Assembly: GCA_027214345.1 (NCBI GenBank)
Contig: JAPWHR010000005.1
Location: 115,783 to 179,782 of the forward strand
Direction of reading: 5' to 3'
DNA: 64,000 nucleotides
Source: Comamonadaceae bacterium G21597-S1
GTDB lineage: Bacteria; Pseudomonadota; Gammaproteobacteria; Burkholderiales; Burkholderiaceae_C
Shown: one piece after another, positions 50,338 through 58,600 of the stretch
Layout: the number at the start of each line of letters is the position of its first letter
Numbering within the stretch: position 1 is the stretch's first letter
The notes under the pieces: generated by a model
The model's input: only the letters and a program-made list of their open reading frames with translations
Database searches by the model: none
Told to the model about the DNA's origin: nothing
Made by a program: the position numbers and the translations under genes

Positions 50338-50790
50338 ATGGGGAAAAATCTCCCGTCGATTCCCGCCAAACGTTATTTCACCATCGGGGAGGTGGGAGAC
50401 CTGTGTGGCGTCAAACCCCACGTGCTGCGGTACTGGGAGCAGGAATTCACCCAGCTGCGGCCCATGAAACGCCGTGGCAACCGGCGTTATTACCAGCACC
50501 ACGAAGTGCTGATGATCCGGCGCATCCGCGACCTGCTGTACGACCAGGGCTTCACCATCAGCGGCGCGCGCAACAAGATGCAGGAGATCCTGCAAAACGA
50601 ACGCGACCGGCGCAAGAACGGCGAGGTGCTGCTCGACGGCGTCGAGGTCATCGAAACCTCCGATTCGGACCTCGATGACTTTACCGAAAGCGAACTCGAG
50701 GCCGAACAGGCCGTGCCCGCATCGGGCCAGTGGCTGATGGTGCGCCGCGAGTTGTCCGAAATCCGCGACCTGCTGACCCCGTCATATTGA
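50338..50790 (+). CDS. MerR-family transcriptional regulator
   Basis: A regulator of about 150 residues. The helix-turn-helix is RYFTIGEVGDLCGVKPHVLRYWEQEF followed by a winged region; a helical linker and an acidic C-terminal segment replace the metal-binding loops of MerR or CueR. It is the standard companion of ihfA in betaproteobacteria, but its targets are unknown. A TTG at 50314 is an alternative start; the ATG is preferred. Confidence 0.88.
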   Translation: MGKNLPSIPAKRYFTIGEVGDLCGVKPHVLRYWEQEFTQLRPMKRRGNRRYYQHHEVLMIRRIRDLLYDQGFTISGARNKMQEILQNERDRRKNGEVLLDGVEVIETSDSDLDDFTESELEAEQAVPASGQWLMVRRELSEIRDLLTPSY

Positions 50791-50834
50791 TCCCGCGAAA
50801 ATGGCCCTCGGCGCAGGGCTATAATCGCCGTCTT

Positions 50835-50911
50835 CGGTGTGTGGCGCAGCCTGGTAGCGCACTTGCATGGGGTGCAAGGGGTCGAAGGTTCGAATCCTTT
50901 CACACCGACCA
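50835..50911 (+). tRNA. tRNA-Pro (anticodon GGG)
   Basis: A 77-nt cloverleaf. The acceptor arms CGGTGTG (50835-50841) and CACACCG (50901-50907) pair fully; the anticodon stem CTTGC/GCAAG encloses the loop ATGGGGT with anticodon GGG. The T loop is TTCGAAT, and the discriminator A and CCA are encoded. It reads CCC (and CCU) codons. The accessory DNA on its 3' side is consistent with use as an integration site. Confidence 0.95.
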
Positions 50912-50922
50912 ACAGACAGTCC

Positions 50923-50958
50923 AAAGGCCTTCAGGGAGCGATTCCTGAAGGCCTTTTT
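50923..50958 (+). terminator. Terminator of tRNA-Pro
   Basis: AAAGGCCTTCAGG (50923-50935) and CCTGAAGGCCTTT (50944-50956) form a 13-bp stem with an 8-nt loop and end in a five-T run (50954-50958). It closes the tRNA transcript. Confidence 0.92.
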
Positions 50959-51038
50959 GCTTTCGGCTTTGTCAGCCGGGAACAGGCCGCGGAGAATTGC
51001 AAGTGGAAACGCGTGTGGGACGCAATGCAGGTGTTTGC

Positions 51039-51341
51039 ATGGATCACAAGCTCGGAATCGCGCCAGCGACCCTGGCAGGTTATTGTGAGCGGCATCATGT
51101 CCGGCGGCTTTCGTTGTTTGGTTCCCGGCTCAAGGGTACGGCGCGTCCCGACAGTGATGTCGACCTGCTGATCGAGTTGGAGCCGACTCACATCCCGGTA
51201 CTGCTGGGTATTGCCGCGATGGAGATCGGGCTCTCTCAGTTGATGGGAGGACGCAAGGTGGACTTGCGCACTGCGGGCGACTTGTCGCGCTACTTCCGGG
51301 AGGAGGCTGTTCAGGCGGCTGAACTGCAATATGCGCGCTGA
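51039..51341 (+). CDS. mntA: MntA-type nucleotidyltransferase antitoxin
   Basis: A 100-residue minimal nucleotidyltransferase. The motif [16 protein letters not shown] supplies the GS pair and the metal aspartates D40 and D42; D75 in KVDL is the third. MntA proteins add AMP to the HepT RNase toxin and so neutralise it. The start at 51039 is chosen from the homologous region, although no strong Shine-Dalgarno is seen. The next ORF, overlapping by 11 bp, is the truncated toxin. Confidence 0.8.
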   Translation: MDHKLGIAPATLAGYCERHHVRRLSLFGSRLKGTARPDSDVDLLIELEPTHIPVLLGIAAMEIGLSQLMGGRKVDLRTAGDLSRYFREEAVQAAELQYAR

Positions 51342-51444
51342 AGACCTGGTTCGCATTCGGCACATGAATGACGCGGCGGAAAACGCTGCGGCGTTTGTCG
51401 CCAATCGACCGCTGCCTGCACCGATACAACCGGCACTACCGTGA
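51331..51444 (+). pseudogene. Truncated HepT toxin remnant
   Basis: An ORF of 37 codons starts inside the end of mntA, the usual coupling of mntA and hepT. Its first 25 residues ([20 protein letters not shown] and on) match the beginning of HepT/DUF86 toxins, after which the reading frame becomes unrelated and stops. The RX4HXY catalytic region of HepT, which lies near the C-terminus of a protein of about 110-140 residues, is missing. The end overlaps the TlpA-like gene on the other strand. Confidence 0.65.
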
Positions 51445-52245
51445 CTTCGCCAGACTCTGCTCCAGCGTCGCTGCCGACAGCTCACCGAGCCGCGAAGCCA
51501 CCATCTCGCCCTGGGCATTGAAGAACAGCGTCGTCGGGTAACCCTGCTGCTTGAAGGCCGCACTGGCCGCGCGCTTGTCGTCGATCAGCATGTTGGCCAT
51601 GTCGAGCTGCCGCGCGTGCAGCCAGCGTGCGACCTGCGCGGCCTGTTCCCCCTGGTTGATGAACACGAAGTTCACGTGGCCTTCATGCTGGCGCTGCGCG
51701 TGCAGCAGCATCGGCATCTCGCGCACGCAGGGCGGGCACCAGGTGGCCCACAGGTTCACCACCGTCGGTTTGCCGGCGAAGTCGGCCAGTTGCACCGTGC
51801 GCCCGTCGAGCGTGGCGAGCTGCATTGCCGGCAAGGGCTGTGTGGGCCCGGGCCGCAGGGCCAGCCAGCCGATGCCCAGCGCAAACACCGCGGTGCCGGC
51901 CAGCAGGCCGCGTTGCAGTGCCTTGCGCAGCGAAGGGTCCTTCTGGTAGCGGTGAAACGCATAAAGCCACGCACCGGCCAGTCCGGCCGTGGCGTTCCAG
52001 CCGCCGTCGCGGATGTCGACGATGCTCAGCGGCGACGCGAAATACAGTGTCTTGTATTCGAGCACGAAGGCCAGGCGCGCCACCACCGCGCCGATCAGCA
52101 GCGCGTTCCACAAGCTGCTCTCGACATCGACGCCGGTGCGTCTGCCCATAAGGCGGCCCACGAGCATGCTGGTGCCCGCGCCGGCAACAACCAGCAGCAA
52201 GGCGTAGGGCAGTAACAACGGGCCGAGGGTGAGGGCGCTGGTCAT
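51436..52245 (-). CDS. TlpA-like thioredoxin with N-terminal membrane domain
   Basis: A 269-residue protein. Residues 1-130 contain about four membrane helices and an SLWNALLIGAVVARLAFVLEY-like stretch reminiscent of prolipoprotein diacylglyceryl transferase. Residues 140-269 are a thioredoxin fold with redox site ATWCPPCVREMP. It probably faces the periplasm and reduces disulfides, for example in cytochrome c maturation. The N-terminal part lacks most Lgt catalytic residues and probably only anchors the protein. Confidence 0.85.
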   Translation of the reverse strand: MTSALTLGPLLLPYALLLVVAGAGTSMLVGRLMGRRTGVDVESSLWNALLIGAVVARLAFVLEYKTLYFASPLSIVDIRDGGWNATAGLAGAWLYAFHRYQKDPSLRKALQRGLLAGTAVFALGIGWLALRPGPTQPLPAMQLATLDGRTVQLADFAGKPTVVNLWATWCPPCVREMPMLLHAQRQHEGHVNFVFINQGEQAAQVARWLHARQLDMANMLIDDKRAASAAFKQQGYPTTLFFNAQGEMVASRLGELSAATLEQSLAKSR

Positions 52246-52377
52246 GTCAGGTGGATGGCATCACGCGGGAATGGTTCAATTCGACGGGCATCACGGGCAA
52301 GGTGGTGGAAACGCCCCGGCACGCCGCCGACCGCTGGACGGCAATGCCGCTGCGCCAACCCGCCGCTGCGCCAGCAC

Positions 52378-52911
52378 CTACTGCAGCGGCGTGCCCTCGC
52401 TGCGGCTGCCCATCTCCAGAATGGTATCCGGTGCCACATGCCCGAACGCGACGGCCAGGAGGGCGGCGAAATACTGGTCGGCCAGATCCAGTGCCCCGCA
52501 CACGGTGCGCTCGATCATCGTGGTGCTGATCATGGCGTCGTTCTCGAGCACCGCGCGGGCACGAACCTCGCCGTTGTGCAGGTCGAGGTCGAAGCTGGCA
52601 AAAGCCGAACGGCGATTGATCCGGATCAGGGCCTCGGAAACGGCCGCTCGTCGGGCCTGGGGCACGAAAACCGGCAAGGTCGCAAATACCTGCAGGCGCG
52701 CCCGTTCCGACGCCGGCGCAACATCGACGATCACGCGCACCGAGCCATCCTTGAGCCGCAGCATGAACCAGAAATACGCCTCCGCCTGGTCCGACGAGTG
52801 GTTCCAGCCCTGCTCGGTCAGGAAGTCCGAGACGACCTGGAACTGCGTGTTGTCCACTGGACCGGGAGCGGGGAGATCCGCCACCACGGTAACCGGCTTG
52901 TTCTTTGCCAT
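52378..52911 (-). CDS. YbjN-domain protein
   Basis: A 177-residue alpha/beta protein of the YbjN (DUF1790-like) group, related to bacterial sensory-transduction regulators and type III chaperone-like folds. Segments such as FLTEQGWNHSSDQAEAYFWF and ALIRINRRSAFASFDLDLHNGEVRA fit the family. The function is not established. The ATG at 52911 has GGAG 7 bases upstream, preferred over the ATG at 52917. Confidence 0.75.
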   Translation of the reverse strand: MAKNKPVTVVADLPAPGPVDNTQFQVVSDFLTEQGWNHSSDQAEAYFWFMLRLKDGSVRVIVDVAPASERARLQVFATLPVFVPQARRAAVSEALIRINRRSAFASFDLDLHNGEVRARAVLENDAMISTTMIERTVCGALDLADQYFAALLAVAFGHVAPDTILEMGSRSEGTPLQ

Positions 52912-53210
52912 GATCACACTCCGTTGTTGAGCTTCGATGATGGCGTCGTCGGGGCTCGTGGCGTGAGCCTGGTCAAACCGCAGCCTGGCGTGACAGGCGC
53001 TGCCGGGCCGGGCGGTTACCCACGCGCGGACGGCGCCAGTGCGGGCGGAGGCTCACCCGGTGAGCCTGCCGCGCTGATCGGCCGTCCAGCAAAAGCAGAC
53101 GGGAACGGCCACACCCGGCCTCATGCTGCGAGCGTGGGCGCAGCGATGATCAGAACTTGCACTATCATTTGTAGCAATAAATTACAACATCGACAGGGGG
53201 GAACAATCGC
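52912..53210. promoter_or_regulatory. Divergent intergenic region upstream of ybjN-like and WYL genes
   Basis: No coding sequence is convincing here. The left part is GC-rich and the last 60 bp are AT-rich, containing the inverted repeat listed separately at 53169-53187. Promoters for both divergent genes are expected inside. Confidence 0.4.
53169..53187 (+). promoter_or_regulatory. Inverted repeat, candidate operator of the WYL regulator
   Basis: TTGTA (53169-53173) and TACAA (53183-53187) are inverted around a 9-bp AT-rich spacer, 24 bp before the WYL gene start. Position and symmetry suit autoregulation by a dimeric winged-helix/WYL repressor. Confidence 0.5.
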
Positions 53211-54173
53211 ATGAGTGAAGCGGTGCGCCTGTATCAATACAGGGGTTTGCTCAATGACCGAACTGCGGTACCGGCAGCCGAGCTGATGCACCGGCTCGAG
53301 ATCTCGGCCGCCACACTCAAGCGCGACCTGGCCAAGCTGCGCGACCAGCTGCACGTGCCCATCCGTTACGACCGCGACCAGGGCGGCTACCTGCTGGACA
53401 AGACCTCGCCCAACGCCGAACTGCCCGGCCTGTGGTTCAACCAGGATGAGATCCTGGCGCTGGTGACCATCCAGCAGCTGCTCAGCCAGTTGGAGCCCGG
53501 CCTGCTGGGCGACAAGCTCAAGCCGCTGCAGGAACGCCTGTCCGAACTGATGCACAAACACGGTCTGAGCGACAAGGACATCGCCAAACGCATTCGTATC
53601 GTGCATGCCGGCAAACGCCGCGTGAAGGCCGAAAAATTCGAAGCCGTGGCCGCCGCCACGATGGCGCGCAAGCGCCTGAAGATCCACCACTACAACCGCC
53701 AGAGCGGCCAGACCGTCGAGCGCGAAGTCTCGCCCCAGCGCCTGGTGCATTACCGCGACAACTGGTACCTCGACGCCTGGTGCCATCTGCGCGACGACCT
53801 GCGCAACTTCAGCATCGACGCCATCGCCCAGCTCGAGGTGCTGGACACCAGCGCCAAGGAAGCCTCGGTGCGCAGCATCGACGAGGCGCTGGGGGCGGGG
53901 TACGGGATTTTTGGGGGCACACCCAAGGCCTGGGCGGTGCTCAGGTTCACCAAGGAGCGCGCGCGGTGGGTGGAACGGGAGACCTGGCATCCGATGCAGG
54001 AGTCGCGCACCGAGGAGGACGGGAGTTATGTGTTGTCGGTTCCTTACTCCGACGATCGGGAGATCTTGGGGGACATCATGCGGTTTGGGGGGGATGTGCA
54101 GGTGTTGGAGCCCGCTGCATTGAGGAGCAAGGTGCAGAGGGGGTTTTTGGAGGGGGTGGGGAGGTATGTGTGA
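53211..54173 (+). CDS. WYL-domain transcriptional regulator
   Basis: A 320-residue protein with an N-terminal winged helix (residues 1-60, HRLEISAATLKRDLAKLRDQ), a WYL ligand-binding domain (about 140-215, with NWYLDAW at 184-190) and a C-terminal WCX extension. WYL proteins of this layout (CapW, BrxR) often repress phage-defence operons and respond to nucleic-acid or nucleotide signals. The last third of the gene is unusually G-rich (many ggg and ttg codons), unlike its first part. Confidence 0.88.
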   Translation: MSEAVRLYQYRGLLNDRTAVPAAELMHRLEISAATLKRDLAKLRDQLHVPIRYDRDQGGYLLDKTSPNAELPGLWFNQDEILALVTIQQLLSQLEPGLLGDKLKPLQERLSELMHKHGLSDKDIAKRIRIVHAGKRRVKAEKFEAVAAATMARKRLKIHHYNRQSGQTVEREVSPQRLVHYRDNWYLDAWCHLRDDLRNFSIDAIAQLEVLDTSAKEASVRSIDEALGAGYGIFGGTPKAWAVLRFTKERARWVERETWHPMQESRTEEDGSYVLSVPYSDDREILGDIMRFGGDVQVLEPAALRSKVQRGFLEGVGRYV

Positions 54174-54525
54174 ACATCACATTTTGACTGGCCGTACCTG
54201 ACCAACTTCTGCCAGGCCGGATTTGGACAGCGTAGGGTGCGGCGGTGCGAAATGCCCGGTACGGTCCAATCCTGAACTCTCCCGCATTGAGAGTTCGGTG
54301 GAATGCAATATTGCTCGCGCAGCTGTCAATGCGATCAGCGCCCCGGTCGATCGTTTGTACATAGCTGAACGCAACGAAAAGAGAGACGATGAAACAGACG
54401 AGACCGGCAGACCAATCCCAAATCAAGTGGATCTCCGACTTTGTTTGGAACATCGCTGACGACCGTTTGCGCGACGTATAGACCCGGCAACTGGGAACGA
54501 CACTGGACGCGCAGACACTTCTTCT
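54174..54525. other. Non-coding stretch between WYL gene and Cys/His protein
   Basis: This 352-bp stretch is visibly less GC-rich than the core regions and holds no convincing gene. A plus-strand ORF at 54223-54459 lacks a ribosome binding site and recognisable domain. No promoter or terminator was confidently identified. Confidence 0.4.
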
Positions 54526-55323
54526 ATGGCGTGCAACGGCTTCAACCATTCGCCGGATTGTCAATGCGGCTGGGGCGGCGTTTGGTATGGCAGTCTGGGT
54601 GCCGGTGGCGCCACGATCGAAGACGACTCCTGGTTGTTTAGGTCCCCACTGGATCGTGAACGACGTGTCGGGCGTCAGCGCGAAACCTGGACCGAATGGG
54701 CAACTGGCGACGTAAACCCCAACGCGACATGCCCGGTTTGTGGCACGCCTGTTTACTATTACCAATCACTTTATGGAGGACGCGTCTTCTTTGATGAGTT
54801 GGGGCCACCTTGGCCGAAGCATCCTTGTACCGACAACGGTACATATCGGGCAGCGGAGCCGATTTCGCGCGCGGGATCAAATCCTCGCTCTGTTCTTCAA
54901 GGGTGGATGGCCAGCGGTTGGGAGTCATTGGTCAACTTGAACATTTCCCGGGTCGAGAACGAGAAAGGCCTGTTCGTGGTCGAGGAGTATTCGTGCCAGT
55001 ACCGCGCCCTTGGCTCTCCTCTGTGTGTGGGCCGGCGTTTGTACTTCGCCGCCGCGCAGGTGGTCTCTGCCTCTGCCGTCCGGATCAAGAAAGTTGCGCC
55101 AGGGCAGTTCCTGATTTCTATTTTGGACTATGAAGAACGGCGTGACGAATGGACCGGTTGGGAAGGTTTTGCTTTCGTCAAGCTCGATGCATTACGTGCC
55201 AGCCAGAGTTATTGCATGCGCCTGCCGTTGGGCATTCGCAGCGCGCAGGTGACGAGGGGCGACCTTGTCGAACGTTTGAGAACGCTTTTGCTTGGGGGGG
55301 GTGGATTCGAGGCAGGTGCTTGA
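54526..55323 (+). CDS. Uncharacterised Cys/His-rich (putative zinc-binding) protein
   Basis: A 265-residue protein with two cysteine/histidine clusters. The N-terminal one is MACNGFNHSPDCQCGWGG (C3, H8, C12, C14); the second is TCPVCG (C69, C72) with a distal PKHPC (H99, C101), like a zinc ribbon. The C-terminal half is rich in beta strands and aromatic residues. I do not recognise a named family. No strong Shine-Dalgarno precedes the ATG. It lies inside the accessory block and is convergent with the large helicase fusion. Confidence 0.65.
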   Translation: MACNGFNHSPDCQCGWGGVWYGSLGAGGATIEDDSWLFRSPLDRERRVGRQRETWTEWATGDVNPNATCPVCGTPVYYYQSLYGGRVFFDELGPPWPKHPCTDNGTYRAAEPISRAGSNPRSVLQGWMASGWESLVNLNISRVENEKGLFVVEEYSCQYRALGSPLCVGRRLYFAAAQVVSASAVRIKKVAPGQFLISILDYEERRDEWTGWEGFAFVKLDALRASQSYCMRLPLGIRSAQVTRGDLVERLRTLLLGGGGFEAGA

Positions 55324-55612
55324 ACTGGCCAACCTGTTAATAAGCCATTGCGTGACGTTTCGACGCGTATTTCAACTTAGAGGCATCAATGTTGCCGGCC
55401 GATTGGCGATAAAGACGGAGATCACGGCGATGATGAACGAGGTGTTCAAACGAAGACTCCCTGCGACATGCCTACAGGGCATCAATCAGGCGCTCGTGGG
55501 CATCGTCTTGGAAGACCGTTGACTGGCTCTTTTGGTGGGCACCGCAGGCGACCGATGATTGACTTGTATTTCGTCTCGGTTGCTGGTCATAGCGTGGCAA
55601 GTTCTTGCCCGG

Positions 55613-58600
55613 TCAAACCGAAAACACCACACTCATCGGCGCACTACCCTGATGCGACTCATAAGTCGCCCGCCCGTAGTAGACAAACGGCGCAGCCTTG
55701 CCGCCAGACAACTTTCCGTCGCGTACGAAAAGATGGATGTCGATCCCCCGCGCGGCGTGGTGGATGATCTCCTGCCCGCGCATACTTTCGGGTGTGGTCG
55801 CATTCTGGCTTTGCCAGTGGAAGTGATGCTCGTCGATCCAGTGGTCCAGGTAGCGGTGTTCGGCCGACTTGCCCTGCTTGTTCAGCGTGACCAGTAGCAC
55901 ATGGGCCTTCTTGTCCTTGAGGTTGACGTGGCCCACGTTCCAGTTGCCTGGGTTGAACGTTTCGCCGAGAAGCGTTGGTATGTCTTCGCGCATGAAGAGC
56001 TGGCCGACCGCGAGATCCAACGGGTCGATCACGGCGCGAAGGCGCGCCAATGTTCGCATGTTGTCTTTTGCAGGTAGATCCTCATAGGCGGGGTTATTGG
56101 CCTTGAGCACGTATTGGCCAGCCTTGTTCTTGGTCACGACGCGCAGCAGGTATTGGTTGTCGCCACCACCTCCGTCGTCTTGCCGCTCTATCGCCACGAC
56201 GGAGCCCGTAATGGACCCGGCCCGCGCCGGGCTGATCAATTCGAGCAGCAGGTGATCACCATCACGCACCGGGTTCTTGCCACCGTCCATCGAATTGCCG
56301 CTGGCGCGGGCGATGAAGTGGCGGGCTGGATCGAGTTGGCCATAGGCAATCGGCAATGCGCGGTGTTCTTCGGAGTCGGTGCGGCCGGTCTTGAAGTGTC
56401 CGCACGCAATTTTCAGGTTCGGGAAATAGGGTAATTCGACCCTGTCGCGCGTTCTGGCGGGGAACGGTATGACGTTGTTTCCGGTTGCTGCTGGTTCCAG
56501 GCGGGTTTCGTATGCGGCAAGTCGGTAGTCGACGAGTTCCTGAAGCATGGCCGATAACGCGGGAACATGTTCCGGCGACACGTGTTGAACGAGCGAGAAC
56601 GCGTTTTCGCTGACCTTGAAAAAACGCTCGGCGTTTGCCGGGCGATTGCCACCAATCCACGCATTGATCGGGTTGTCTTGCCAATACCGTTGCCACGCAG
56701 GGGCGTCACCGGAAATCCCCTGCATGTCGGCGGAGAGGTCGGCCAACAGGGGTTGGCGCCGATCGAGTATGGCGCGTGAATGCTGGCAGAGCTGCTCCAC
56801 CGGCGTGGGTTGGCGCAGGCCATCGAGTTCTAGCAAGGCTTCCAGCAGCACCATCTTGAAGCTCTTGGTCAAGTTGGTGGTCTCGACTTCGCGCAGCAAG
56901 CCCTGTAACGCCGACGCCACGGCCGATTCCGCCTCGGTGAGGTCGCCCATCTTGCGAACCAGCTCGAACCAATGGCCAGTTTGCTGGCGCATCGCCTGAA
57001 CGCTGCTGCCGGCTCGGTAGAACTCGCTGAGGGTGGGGCGATGGCCCAGCACGTCGCGCAGCGCCTCGTAGTCTTTTTGTGGCCCGCTGCTGTCCAGTGA
57101 TTTGAGAAACTCGATGATCGCCAAGTCGTAATTGAGGTAGCAGCCTGCGGGCAGGGTTTGCGTTTTCGCCTCGACACGCCGCGCGAACGCTGCCAGCGCC
57201 TGGTACGTGGAGCCGACGCCGAACAGCGCCTGCGGTTTGTGCAGAAAACTCTGGTGGTTGCCAATGAAGTCCATCACTACCAGGTGCTGCTTGCCTTCGC
57301 AGCGGCGCAGGCCGCGCCCCAATTGCTGCAGAAACAGAATCTTGGATTCGGTGGGGCGCAATAACATGACCGTGTCGATACTGGGTAGGTCGACGCCCTC
57401 GTTGAAGAGGTCGACCGAGAACACGATCTGTAGCGTGCCGGCCTCCAGCCGTTCCAGGGCCTGGGCGCGTCCAAGCGCAGAGCCGGCATAGACAGCTGCA
57501 GCGACTACGCCAGCGCGGTTGAACTGGTCCGCCATGTAGTCTGCGTGCCGAATCGATACGCAAAACGCCAGCGTGCGCTGCTGCGCCTTGCTTCTCCACT
57601 CGCGCAGCGCGTGCCGAGCGCGGGCCAGGGTCGCCAGTTTGTTGGACAACTGCTCGGGGTCGAAGCGGCCATTGCGCCAAGGTACTTCGTCATAGTCGAC
57701 CGAGTCGTCGGCAATGCCATAGTAGTGAAACGGTGCCAGCAAGCCGGCCTGGATGCCGTCGAACAGATTGCAGTTGTAGACCAGGTTGTCGTCGCACAAC
57801 GACAAGATGTCGGACTGGTCTGTCCGGTCGGGTGTCGCGGTGAGGCCCAGCAGAAAGGACGGAGCGAAGTGCGTCAGCAATCGTCTGTAGGTGGTCGCAG
57901 CGGCGTGGTGGAATTCGTCGATGACGACGTAGTCGAAGTGTTGTGGAGCAAAGCGCTCCAGGTGGGCCGACTTCGCCAAGGTCTGCACCGATGCGCAGAG
58001 GACGTCGACTTCGGCGTCGCGGCTGCGGCCCATGAAGTAACCGACGCGGGCTTGCGGCCGAATGCGCAGGAATGTGGCAGCAGCCTGGCTCAGTATCTCT
58101 TCCCGGTGCGCGACGAACAACACGCGGCGCGCGCCCATGCGCACGGCATCGAACGCGGCAAGCCAGGTCTTGCCCAAACCCGTAGCCAGTACGACCAGCC
58201 CGCGGCGGTAGCCGCTGTCGCGCGTTGCCGACAACGCCGCCAAGGCCTTCACTTGGACTGTGGTCGGAATCGGCGGGGCTTCGTGTTCATGGATTCCCGG
58301 CGCGACGGATCGGGTAGGAGGTTCGCGGCGCTGTTCGTACGCGTCGATCCATGCGTCCGACAGCGGCAATGCCCTAGGATGTCCGAACAGCTCTTCGAAT
58401 TGCCGTATGGCCTCCAGGAAACCCAGGTCATCCGGGTAGACGACCCGATAGTTCCACTCCAGCCCATCTTGCAACGCTTGTCGACTGATGTTGCTCGAGC
58501 CGATGAACGCTGTCCCGGTAACGATGCCGCCGTTATGCCGCGTCGCGAAGATATAGGCCTTGAGGTGGAAGCTGCTGTCTTTCGTCGTGTATACGCGCAC

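Noticed and set aside
54223-54459. A 78-codon plus-strand ORF between the WYL gene and the Cys/His protein
   Set aside because: No Shine-Dalgarno, no domain, and a competing frame on the other strand; it is treated as non-coding.
55292-55522. A 76-codon plus-strand ORF overlapping the end of the Cys/His protein gene
   Set aside because: It overlaps by 32 bp without a ribosome binding site and resembles no family; it could be real but cannot be supported.
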